DNA of 8,508 nt. Origin: Azospirillum sp. 47_25. GTDB taxonomy: Bacteria; Pseudomonadota; Alphaproteobacteria; RF32; CAG-239. Position 1 is the first letter of the stretch, and each line of letters opens with the position of its first letter. Shown here one piece after another: positions 1 to 7,584 of this stretch. The DNA is taken from the NCBI GenBank assembly GCA_001917125.1, contig MNTU01000006.1:1-8508 (forward strand), in the 5' to 3' direction. A program made the translations under genes and the position numbers. Below the pieces are notes generated by a model that worked only from the letters and a program-made list of their open reading frames with translations, was not told where the DNA came from and made no database searches.

Positions 1-177
1 CGGTATTAGCAGTCGTTTCCAACTGTTGTTCCCCACCAAAAGGTACGTTCCCACGTGTTACTCACCAGTGCGCTACTTTCATTGCTCGGTGCAAGCACCC
101 AGCAAATCACGTTCAACTTGCATGTGTTAAGCCTGCCGCCAGCGTTCGTTCTGAGCCAGGATCAAACTCTCATATTA
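1..177 (-). rRNA. rrs: 16S ribosomal RNA, 5' end (partial, runs off the left edge)
   Basis: Read on the minus strand, this contains the universal 16S start AGAGTTTGATCCTGGCTCAG (complement of 151-170), followed by GAACGAACGCTGGCGGCAGG and CACATGCAAGT, typical of Alphaproteobacteria. The helix region with GGGAACGTACC and the CTAATACCG segment also fit this class. Only about the first 177 nt of the roughly 1.5-kb gene are present. The mature 5' end is placed by counting back from the known position of the primer-like motif, so it is accurate to a few bases. The rest of the rRNA operon lies to the left. Confidence 0.97.
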
Positions 178-379
178 AAATGATTTCTCAATCCTGTCTA
201 AATTACTCATAAAAGAATTTCTTTGGTTCCTTTGAATACTTCAGACTTTATTCATATTTTCTCAATATTAAATACCGTCCGCGTATCCTCTTTTTTCTTC
301 TTATTCACTCTGTTCTATAACTCGCTACTCCTTTGTGGCTCTCGTTTTCATCAACGTTGCCACCGCAGCGACAAGGGGG
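178..379 (-). other. 16S rRNA leader (transcribed spacer upstream of 16S)
   Basis: This stretch of about 200 nt lies between the proximal rRNA promoter and the mature 16S 5' end and is expected to be transcribed and removed by processing. I see no convincing boxA element or protein gene. An open frame on the plus strand at 223-441 runs antisense through the leader and the promoter and has no ribosome binding site or recognisable product, so it is not called. Confidence 0.6.
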
Positions 380-408
380 TTTATAAGACATCGTTTCGGC
401 AATGTCAA
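380..408 (-). promoter_or_regulatory. rRNA promoter, proximal (P2)
   Basis: On the minus strand, TTGACA (403-408) is followed by a 17-bp spacer and TATAAA (380-385). The -35 is perfect and the -10 is 5/6. Transcription would start near 373 and run into 16S. Consensus strength, position and orientation fit a ribosomal RNA promoter. Confidence 0.8.
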
Positions 409-482
409 CAACTTTTTCAAAAAAAAATTGATAAAAGCTGAAAAAACTTTTCAAGCAGGAAATAACTGTTTGATAATACGGC

Positions 483-511
483 ATAATAGCCTATAAAAAT
501 TCTGACGTCAA
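483..511 (-). promoter_or_regulatory. rRNA promoter, distal (P1)
   Basis: On the minus strand, TTGACG (506-511), a 17-bp spacer and TATTAT (483-488) form a second good sigma70-type promoter about 100 bp upstream of the proximal one. Upstream of it (512-560) the sequence is AT-rich, as in UP elements. Tandem promoters are common for rRNA operons. Confidence 0.65.
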
Positions 512-588
512 GTTATAAACAATAATAAAATATTAAGACTTTAATATATATACTTTCCTGTAATATACACCGGAGAACACAGGCCTGA

Positions 589-628
589 CTTGAGATTCGC
601 AAGATTTGGCTTGAAAGATTCGCAAAGA
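589..628 (+). repeat. Direct repeat upstream of infC
   Basis: CTTGAGATTCGCAAGA (589-604) is repeated as CTTGAAAGATTCGCAAAGA (610-628). The two start points are 21 bp apart, which is two helical turns, and the second copy has a 2-bp insertion. The second copy overlaps the -35 and spacer of the proposed infC promoter, so this may be a regulator binding site. No cognate protein can be named. Confidence 0.4.
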
Positions 629-639
629 ATGTATTATAT
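611..639 (+). promoter_or_regulatory. infC promoter
   Basis: TTGAAA (611-616), a 17-bp spacer and TTATAT (634-639; TATATA overlaps with an 18-bp spacer) give a plausible sigma70-type promoter. It would start a short leader of about 28 nt before the infC ribosome binding site. Confidence 0.5.
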
Positions 640-663
640 ATATCAGAGTAAATTAACTTATTT

Positions 664-677
664 GGGAGGCTACAATA
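664..677 (+). promoter_or_regulatory. infC ribosome binding site and AUA start codon
   Basis: The strong Shine-Dalgarno sequence GGGAGG (664-669) is 5 nt before an in-frame ATA (675-677) and 17 nt before the first ATG (687). The spacing favours ATA as the true start. E. coli infC uses AUU; IF3 represses its own translation by rejecting such non-AUG starts. AUA would serve the same role here. Confidence 0.65.
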
Positions 678-1211
678 GCTAGAGAAATGACAAATGCGCC
701 AGTACGCGAAGATGACGGACCGCGCATTAATGAAGATATTCGGACCAAGGAAGTCCGTCTGATTGATGAAAACGGTGAAAACTGCGGCATCATACCGATT
801 CGGGAAGCTTTATCGAGAGCGGAAGATGCGGGTTTGGATTTAATTGAAATTTCCCCTCAGGCTGTGCCTCCGGTTTGCAAGATATTGGACTACGGCAAAT
901 ATAAATATGAAGTCCAAAAGCGCAAAAACGAAGCCAAAAAGAATCAAAAAGTAGTTGAAATCAAAGAGTTAAAACTTCGCCCGATGATTGACACCCATGA
1001 CTACGAAGTCAAAATCAAACAGGCAAAGAAATTCTTGTCACAGGGCAACAAGGTCAAATTCACCATGCGATTCAAAGGCCGCGAGATGAGCAACGACCTC
1101 GGACGCAATGTTTTGAATAACATCATTGAAGATCTGGAAGGTCTGATTAAAGTCGATTCGGAACCGAAAATGGAAGGCCGCCAGATGATGATGATGGTTT
1201 CACCGGCTTAG
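675..1211 (+). CDS. infC: Translation initiation factor IF3
   Basis: IF3 binds the 30S subunit, keeps 50S off and proofreads the start codon and initiator tRNA. From the ATA start the protein is 178 residues (174 from the ATG at 687), the usual IF3 size. It shows the N-domain (INEDIRTKEVRLI, then LIEISPQAVPPVCKILDYGK), the lysine-rich linker (KRKNEAKKNQKVVEIKELKLRP) and the C-domain with the MRFKGREM segment and a final KMEGRQMMMMVSP. The start at 675 is chosen because the Shine-Dalgarno GGGAGG is correctly spaced only for that codon, and infC genes are known to use non-AUG starts for self-regulation. The gene stands alone: it ends in a strong terminator and is not followed by rpmI-rplT, its frequent partners. 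Identity is certain; the start codon is an inference. Confidence 0.96.
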   Translation: MAREMTNAPVREDDGPRINEDIRTKEVRLIDENGENCGIIPIREALSRAEDAGLDLIEISPQAVPPVCKILDYGKYKYEVQKRKNEAKKNQKVVEIKELKLRPMIDTHDYEVKIKQAKKFLSQGNKVKFTMRFKGREMSNDLGRNVLNNIIEDLEGLIKVDSEPKMEGRQMMMMVSPA

Positions 1212-1230
1212 CCGAAAGCCGTAACCGTTC

Positions 1231-1264
1231 AACGGAAAGCCGCTCCGGCTTTCCGTTTTTTTTA
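1231..1264 (+). terminator. Intrinsic terminator after infC
   Basis: A perfect 12-bp stem (1231-1242 with 1246-1257), a CTC loop and a run of eight T form a textbook Rho-independent terminator 20 bp after the infC stop. It separates infC from ligA. Confidence 0.93.
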
Positions 1265-1313
1265 TTTTCGTTTTCTGCACAAAAACGTCTTTATGGTAGA
1301 AAAAAAACAATAA

Positions 1314-3437
<2,124 letters not shown>

Positions 3438-3446
3438 CCTCAAAAC

Positions 3447-3476
3447 AAAATCCCCGGACTTCTGTTCGGGGATTTT
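3447..3476 (+). terminator. Intrinsic terminator after ligA
   Basis: A 13-bp stem (3447-3459 with 3464-3476, one G-T pair) with a TTCT loop starts 9 bp after the ligA stop. The A-rich 5' arm and T-rich 3' arm would let it work in both directions, so it may also end the convergent membrane-protein transcript. Confidence 0.85.
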
Positions 3477-3581
3477 TGTTTGTCAGATTTATGGTTAACT
3501 ATACTTAAGATATATCACGATTCGTCGGGGAATGCAACCGCTCCGGCCGATTCGGCGGAAAGTTTAACATTTCTGCAACAA

Positions 3582-4325
3582 TTATTCGGTATCCAAATCC
3601 AAAAAGAAGAAATCAAACGATTTCGCCAGAAAAACATTGCAATAAATAATCAGCGGCGCCAACAGCGTCCATGCCAGCCAGGAGTCGGCCCCGGACAGCA
3701 CGTCGGCTTCCTGCACCAGATAGGCTGCCGCGTTAAACAGGAAAACCACTGCCAGAAAACGCAGATAATTCCCTTTGGTACGGCGCCAGGCATTGCGGAG
3801 AGATCCGCTGCGGCCGATAACCGATGAAATCCACGCCATCATCGGACGGAAAAAAATAATCGGAGATACCAGCAGCAGCACCAGCGCCAGCCCCATGTCA
3901 TAAAGCTTGTTTTCATCCATATATTCCTGAATAAAACCGACGGCGTAATCTTCCATCATCTCCGCCGGAAAGCCGAGAAACAGCGGCGCAAAAGGCAAAT
4001 AAGCCAGCAGAGTCGCCAAAGCAAGGGTTAAAAACAGAATTTTGGTTGACGGCACCAAGCTGTCAAAAATTTTGTGCGTCAGCAAATAGGGCCTGCGGTT
4101 GTAGTAAAAACGGAAAAAAAAGCAACTGAACAGATAATAAAGAACGCACCAAAAAATAAACAGAATATTTCCGGTTCCGCCCATAAATTTAAAACCCAGC
4201 AGCAGCAAAAGCCAGTTGACCAGCGTAAAAACCGCGATATGACGGCGATTCTCGCGGCAATAGCGCCAGCTCGCAAGAAACGTTTCCGCCACCGGAAACG
4301 TTTTGGTTATCTCCTTGTTTTCCAT
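3582..4325 (-). CDS. Polytopic inner-membrane protein of unknown function
   Basis: I do not recognise a named family. The 247-residue product has about six hydrophobic segments (near 29-46, 53-72, 95-118, 144-168, 188-204 and 218-236) with basic stretches between them. A segment reading SLRNAWRRTKGNYLRFL (about 175-191) resembles the AWxxTKGNxxR motif common in polytopic membrane proteins of proteobacteria, but it does not give a function. The start is placed at the ATG at 4325, because AAGG lies 9 nt upstream. In-frame GTG (4346) and ATG (4334) codons further up sit on or before that ribosome binding site. The gene converges on ligA and is divergent from the small XRE gene. It has its own promoter with a palindrome at the transcription start, so it is probably regulated. 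Confidence 0.8.
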   Translation of the reverse strand: MENKEITKTFPVAETFLASWRYCRENRRHIAVFTLVNWLLLLLGFKFMGGTGNILFIFWCVLYYLFSCFFFRFYYNRRPYLLTHKIFDSLVPSTKILFLTLALATLLAYLPFAPLFLGFPAEMMEDYAVGFIQEYMDENKLYDMGLALVLLLVSPIIFFRPMMAWISSVIGRSGSLRNAWRRTKGNYLRFLAVVFLFNAAAYLVQEADVLSGADSWLAWTLLAPLIIYCNVFLAKSFDFFFLDLDTE

Positions 4326-4335
4326 CAAATTCATC

Positions 4336-4350
4336 CTTAGTGTCACTAAG
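4336..4350. promoter_or_regulatory. 15-bp palindrome at the membrane-protein transcription start
   Basis: CTTAGTGTCACTAAG is a perfect dyad (7-bp arms, one central base). It lies directly after the -10 of the leftward promoter and overlaps the expected start of transcription (about 4349) and the AAGG of the ribosome binding site. This is the usual position of a repressor operator. The binding protein is unknown. Confidence 0.5.
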
Positions 4351-4355
4351 ACGGA

Positions 4356-4384
4356 AAAATAATCACTATTATTAACTTTGTCAA
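4356..4384 (-). promoter_or_regulatory. Promoter of the membrane-protein gene
   Basis: On the minus strand, TTGACA (4379-4384), a 17-bp spacer and TATTTT (4356-4361) form a good sigma70-type promoter, about 30 bp before the chosen start codon. Confidence 0.65.
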
Positions 4385-4463
4385 TTACAATTAAAAATGT
4401 TTAATTATGTTGCAATCAATAAAATTATTCAATATTATGCAACTTAAGGATATATACAAAAAG

Positions 4464-4508
4464 TCAACTTCCGCTAGAGTTGATAACGCTAATTTATTGC
4501 CTTATTTC
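4464..4508 (+). promoter_or_regulatory. Candidate promoter and operator of the XRE-type gene
   Basis: TTGATA (4480-4485), a 17-bp spacer and TATTTC (4503-4508) form a weak promoter pair. An inverted repeat, TCAACT (4464-4469) and AGTTGA (4478-4483) with 8 bp between, overlaps the -35. Small XRE proteins often repress themselves, so this could be the self-operator, but this is inference. Confidence 0.3.
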
Positions 4509-4552
4509 CAAAATTTGATTTGTTCAATAACAATGAGGGAGATATATATTAA

Positions 4553-4819
4553 ATGAGCAACGCTGAATTAACTAAGTCACGCATTATTAAATCAGCCTCT
4601 TCCAGCCTCGGAAGTTCTCTCCAAAAAACACGGCACCAGCTGGGGTTTGATTTAGACACGGTCAACCGTAACACCAACATCCCGATTCCGTCAATAGACC
4701 GGCTTGAACTGGGGCTGAGCCACAAACTGACCCACGCCATCAAACTGGCGCTGTTCTACAACCGGGAGATACGCATTGAACTGGTGGAACCCGGCTCGCA
4801 GAATTCCGACCCAGACTAA
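4553..4819 (+). CDS. Small XRE/Cro-type helix-turn-helix DNA-binding protein
   Basis: The 88-residue product has the pattern of a Cro/C1-type HTH domain in its middle: LGSSLQKTRHQLG (helix 1), DLDTVNRNTNIP (helix 2), IPSIDRLELGL (recognition helix), then LTHAIKLALFY and IRIELV. There is no ligand or membrane domain, so it is a minimal regulator. The ATG at 4553 has a GAGGGAG Shine-Dalgarno sequence at 4535-4541. The gene converges with the DGR reverse transcriptase: its TAA (4817-4819) and the RT stop (4816-4818) overlap. That closeness suggests it may travel with, or regulate, the DGR, but XRE genes are common and it is not a known DGR component. The helix-turn-helix call rests on pattern, not on a profile search. 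Confidence 0.75.
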   Translation: MSNAELTKSRIIKSASSSLGSSLQKTRHQLGFDLDTVNRNTNIPIPSIDRLELGLSHKLTHAIKLALFYNREIRIELVEPGSQNSDPD

Positions 4820-6114
4820 CCGCCCATCAGAGAATCAACCGCACGAAGCGGCCGCATAAACTTTTTGCGCCGCTTCTTTTTGTTCTTCAGCTTATTGACG
4901 GCTTTGGCAACCGGTTTATAAGCGGGCTTAATCGTCACTTTGCTCATATCGGGGGCAATTTCCAGATACTTTCGCCAGCCGGGAGCCAAAACTTCCGTCA
5001 GCAGACGGCGGCGGATTTTGAAGGTTTTGTAATGAATCATAAAGCCCAGATACGAATTGATGCTGGCAGCCACCTGCTCCAGCATTTTCGGCGCCTGTTT
5101 CGGCTGCCGGAAGAGTTCTTCGTTATAACCGCGGATTCGCGCATACAAATTCCCCTTGGTCCGGTTGCCGATGTATTCGCGATTCGGTTTTATCACCGCG
5201 CCGATAAACTTAACGCCTTTGGTATAATGCTGCAAATAAACCTTTTTAGGATGCAGGGTCATTGCCAGCTCCCGCTGAATAAACTCTTTCAGCCTGTCTT
5301 TCAGCCCCAGCAGAAAAGCTTTGTCCTCATGCACAATCACAAAGTCATCGACATAGCGCCCGTAATATTTGACGCCGCAGGTTTCCACCACAAACTTGTC
5401 AAAGAAATTAAGATAAAAATTGGCAAAAATCTGCGAAGTCAGATTACCGATCGGCAACCCCTTCCCCTTTGCCACCGTAAACAGGCTTTTAGACTTCGGC
5501 AGCCCTTTCCAGTCGCTGCGGCGGCCCTTGATATAGCAGTTGTCTTGCGGGTTGTTGAAAATCACCTTATAAATCAGCTCAATCAGCAGCAAACGGTCCG
5601 ATTCGTGATAATTCTCCAGCACAAATTCGCGCAGTTTCCGAAACAAGATAGCCTTGTTAATGCTCATAAAAAAAGACTGTATGTCCATCTTCAGGATATA
5701 ACAGTCTTTGGTATAATTCTCCGAACAAAGGCGGATAAATTCGGCAATCCGGTTAACCCCGTACTGGGTTCCTTTTCCCTCCCGACAGCTGTAACTGTCA
5801 TTAATAAACTGCGCCTCAAACAAATGGTTCAGCTTATTAATAATCAGATGATGTACGATTCTGTCGCGGAAATCGGCGGCAAATACTTCCCGCTGCACCG
5901 GCTCGCTGACAATAAAGGCGATAGATCTTCCCGGCATATAGCTCCGGTCGTTGATATCGCGCCACAGGCGGATTAAATTCTCCTCAAAGTCGGCCTCAAA
6001 AGCCAAAGCGTTAATCGTCCGCCGTTTGTTTTTGCGGCATTCGTAATAAGCACTGAAAATATCTTCCAGCTCTATGGTTCCGACATCGACCGTATCAAAA
6101 AGTTCCAGCTGCAT
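4816..6114 (-). CDS. Diversity-generating retroelement reverse transcriptase
   Basis: The DGR reverse transcriptase, with Avd, copies the template RNA into cDNA with random bases opposite adenines; that cDNA then replaces the variable repeat of the target gene (mutagenic retrohoming). From the ATG at 6114 the protein is 432 residues. It shows LKMDIQSFF (catalytic Asp144), PIGNLTSQ (221-228), the DGR version of the region that reads QGxxxSP in retron and group II intron RTs, and YVDD (catalytic Asp256 and Asp257), followed by the KFIGAVI segment (about 302-308). The C-terminus (396-421) is very rich in Lys and Arg and may bind RNA. The start at 6114 has GAGG 9 nt upstream; a TTG at 6129 in the same frame is less likely. 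The gene begins 33 bp after the last template repeat, a typical DGR spacing, and looks intact. Confidence 0.96.
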   Translation of the reverse strand: MQLELFDTVDVGTIELEDIFSAYYECRKNKRRTINALAFEADFEENLIRLWRDINDRSYMPGRSIAFIVSEPVQREVFAADFRDRIVHHLIINKLNHLFEAQFINDSYSCREGKGTQYGVNRIAEFIRLCSENYTKDCYILKMDIQSFFMSINKAILFRKLREFVLENYHESDRLLLIELIYKVIFNNPQDNCYIKGRRSDWKGLPKSKSLFTVAKGKGLPIGNLTSQIFANFYLNFFDKFVVETCGVKYYGRYVDDFVIVHEDKAFLLGLKDRLKEFIQRELAMTLHPKKVYLQHYTKGVKFIGAVIKPNREYIGNRTKGNLYARIRGYNEELFRQPKQAPKMLEQVAASINSYLGFMIHYKTFKIRRRLLTEVLAPGWRKYLEIAPDMSKVTIKPAYKPVAKAVNKLKNKKKRRKKFMRPLRAVDSLMGG

Positions 6115-6147
6115 AGCCCTTCGCCTCAATACTGTTTTTCATCAAAT

Positions 6148-6257
6148 AAGCTAGAACCGGACGAACGTAGTTGTTGTTGTTCTTATTGTTGTTGTTCCTG
6201 TTACCGTTATTCATGTTCAATTTCCACGCATTGTTACTATTATACTCGGTAGAGGAC
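6148..6257 (-). repeat. DGR template repeat 1 (TR1, next to the RT gene)
   Basis: This 110-bp template would read SSTEYNSNNAWKLNMNNGNRNNNN-K-NNNNYVRPVLA. It is the most adenine-rich of the five: the scaffold positions that are fixed as (D/S)D before the Gly in the others are AAT AAC here, so more codons could be mutated. Its 3' end lies 33 bp before the RT start codon. It does not match the visible VR well, needing several changes at non-adenine positions. Confidence 0.85.
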
Positions 6258-6398
6258 CAGCCTTCCGGTATTTGCTGCCCGTTGGCACATAACAGCCGCA
6301 GCTGTCGGCAGCCCTTTTTTGATAAAAAAAACATGCTCGCTTCCCTCACCTTGGTGAAAGGAATTCCGGCCCGGACATAATAATATTTTTTACCAAAT

Positions 6399-6511
6399 AA
6401 GCTAGAACCGGACGAACGTATTGATTGTTGTTGTTCTTATTGTTGGCATTCCTGTTACCGTCACTCATATCCAATTTCCACGCATTGTTATTTGAATTCT
6501 CGGTAGAGGAC
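6399..6511 (-). repeat. DGR template repeat 2 (TR2)
   Basis: This 113-bp template would read SSTENSNNNAWKLDMSDGNRNANNKNNNNQYVRP. It is one codon longer than TR1 and TR4. It has AAT at the codon where TR4 has AGT, which makes it a perfect adenine-only parent for the 5' part of the visible VR, though not for the middle part, where it has GAT ATG AGT GAC instead of TGG ATG GAT GAC. Confidence 0.85.
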
Positions 6512-6650
6512 ACCCTTCCGGTATTAACTGCCCGTTGACACATAACAGCCGAGGCTGTCGGCAGTCCTTTTTTGATAAAAAAATATGCTCGCTCCCCTCA
6601 CCTTGGTGAAAGGGATTCCGGCTCCGTCCTAATAATATTTTTTACCAAAT

Positions 6651-6763
6651 AAGCTAGAACCGGACGAACGTAGTTGTTATTGTTGTTCTTATTGTTCCAA
6701 TCCCTGTTACCGTCACTCATACGCAATTTCCACGCATTGTTGTTATTATACTCGGTAGAGGAC
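6651..6763 (-). repeat. DGR template repeat 3 (TR3)
   Basis: This 113-bp template would read SSTEYNNNNAWKLRMSDGNRDWNNKNNNNNYVRP. Two codons that are AAC AAC in TR1, TR4 and TR5 are GAT TGG here, which removes most of their adenines. The third bases differ too, so adenine mutagenesis alone does not explain the change. Confidence 0.85.
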
Positions 6764-6902
6764 CACCTTCCGGTATTAGCTGCCCGTTGACACATAACAG
6801 CCGCAGCTGTCGGCAGCCCTTTTTTGATAAAAAAATATGCTCGCTTCCCTCACCTTGATGACAGGAATTCCGGCTCCGTCCTAATAATATTTTCTATCAA
6901 AT

Positions 6903-7012
6903 AAGCTAGAACCGGACGAACGTATTTGTTATTGTTCTTATTGTTGTTGTTCCTGTTACCGTCATCCATCCACAAATTCCACGCATTGTTACTTGAATTC
7001 TCGGTAGAGGAC
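6903..7012 (-). repeat. DGR template repeat 4 (TR4), best parent of the visible variable repeat
   Basis: This template is exactly as long as the aligned part of the VR at 8393-8502 (110 bp) and shares with it, alone among the five, the scaffold encoding AWNLWMDDG. Of 19 differences, 17 are at template adenines. The two others are a G to C in the AGT codon near the 5' end and a G to T in the CGT codon close to the 3' end. Confidence 0.93.
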
Positions 7013-7151
7013 GCCCTTCCGGTATTAACTGCCCGTTGACACATAACAGCCGCAGCTGTCGGCAGTCCTTTTTTGATAAAAAAATATGCTCGCTTCCTTC
7101 ACCTTGATGACAGGAATTCCGGCTCTGCCTTAATAATATTCTTTACCAAAT

Positions 7152-7264
7152 AAGCTAGAACCGGACGAACGTATTTGTTATTGTTGTTCTTATTGTTGTT
7201 GTTCCTGTTACCGTCACTCATACGCAATTTCCACGCATTGTTGTTGTCGTACTCAGTAGAGGAC
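7152..7264 (-). repeat. DGR template repeat 5 (TR5, farthest from the RT gene)
   Basis: This 113-bp template would read SSTEYDNNNAWKLRMSDGNRNNNNKNNNNKYVRP. It shares the RMSDG scaffold with TR3 and the KYVRP end with TR4. Its leader, like that of unit 1, keeps the frame SKKGCRQ...LCANGQLIPEGWSSTEY, which looks like the sequence preceding the variable region in FGE/CLec-type target proteins, so the unit may have begun as a copy of a target gene end. Confidence 0.85.
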
Positions 7265-7384
7265 CAGCCTTCCGGTATTAGCTGCCCGTTGGCACATAAC
7301 AGCCGAGGCTGTCGGCAGCCCTTTTTTGATAAAAAAATATGCTCGCTCCCTTTCACCTTGGTAAAAGGGATTCCGGCTCAAGAA

Positions 7385-7412
7385 ATATTATCAGCATAAA
7401 TAAATTAACCAA
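7385..7412 (-). promoter_or_regulatory. Candidate promoter for the template array and RT
   Basis: On the minus strand, TTGGTT (7407-7412), a 16-bp spacer and TAATAT (7385-7390) lie just upstream of unit 5; transcription would start at about 7378, the edge of the array. The match is modest in an AT-rich region, so this is tentative. Confidence 0.3.
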
Positions 7413-7421
7413 TTTATTTAT
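7396..7421. repeat. AT-rich inverted repeat at the array border
   Basis: ATAAATAAATT and AATTTATTTAT form perfect 11-bp arms (7396-7406 and 7411-7421) around an AACC loop, directly before unit 5 in the direction of transcription. It could be a hairpin or a binding site; its role is unknown. Confidence 0.6.
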
Positions 7422-7555
7422 AAAAGTTATCAAAAATTTTTTGCTGTTATCACCCGCCGGTTTATGTTTCCCGTCATTACCCACCTGCCTCAGTCATCAT
7501 CCGCAGGGTGCGGCTTGACCGAAGTATCCGGAGGAATGGAGACGGCAGCAAAGAG

Positions 7556-7578
7556 ATTGCCCGATCAAGTCGGGCAAT
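7556..7578. repeat. Palindromic intergenic element with TCAAG loop
   Basis: Perfect 9-bp arms ATTGCCCGA and TCGGGCAAT flank a TCAAG loop. The same loop returns in the hairpin at 7732-7754 with a different stem, and as its complement CTTGA in a weaker structure near 7512-7520. This suggests a family of small palindromic repeats whose stems vary while the loop is kept. Confidence 0.6.
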
Positions 7579-7584
7579 GACATT

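Larger units (their letters stand above)
6142..7379 (-). repeat. Tandem array of five DGR template-repeat units
   Basis: Five direct repeats start with the same anchor, CAAATAAGCTAGAACCGG. The anchor CTAG lies at 6151, 6402, 6654, 6906 and 7155, so units are 251, 252, 252 and 249 bp apart; the last unit ends near 7379. Read leftward, each unit has a well-conserved leader of about 130 bp and then an adenine-rich template of 110-113 bp encoding SSTE-(5-6)-AW-L-M-DG-NR and long runs of AAC/AAT codons, ending in YVRPVLA. The leaders are close to identical while template cores differ. Leaders of units 2-4 carry a 1-bp deletion relative to units 1 and 5, and no unit has a plausible gene start, so the array is probably non-coding template RNA rather than a row of genes. 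Confidence 0.93.

Noticed and set aside
223..441. Open frame of 72 codons on the plus strand
   Set aside because: It runs antisense through the rRNA leader and the proximal rRNA promoter, has no ribosome binding site and no recognisable protein.
3538..3562. GC-rich inverted repeat between ligA and the membrane-protein gene as a terminator
   Set aside because: The stem is short (about 4 bp with a tiny loop) and has no T-tract; the ligA terminator at 3447-3476 is the better candidate for both directions.
4816..6114. Retron or group II intron reverse transcriptase
   Set aside because: The IGNLTSQ motif, the neighbouring avd and the TR/VR pair are specific to DGRs; there is no maturase or HNH domain and no msr/msd-like structure was seen.
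6115..6129. TTG start at 6129 for the reverse transcriptase
   Set aside because: The ATG at 6114 has a GAGG at the right distance; the TTG would put that ribosome binding site inside the gene.
6142..7379. CRISPR array or satellite-type repeat
   Set aside because: Units are about 250 bp with no short repeat/spacer alternation, and the cores align with the variable repeat of a neighbouring gene at non-adenine positions.
6142..7379. Row of decayed target genes (variable repeats) rather than templates
   Set aside because: The cores hold unmutated AAC/AAT runs, all share the template form CGT in the IMH region, lack a stop after VLAY/F where the target has one, and lie directly before the RT as templates do. 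Origin from a target gene end remains possible.
6171..7399. Several short open frames on both strands across the template units
   Set aside because: They repeat with the 250-bp unit, arise from AAC/GTT runs, start at unrelated points, and units 2-4 have a shifted leader frame. Template repeats are not expected to be translated.
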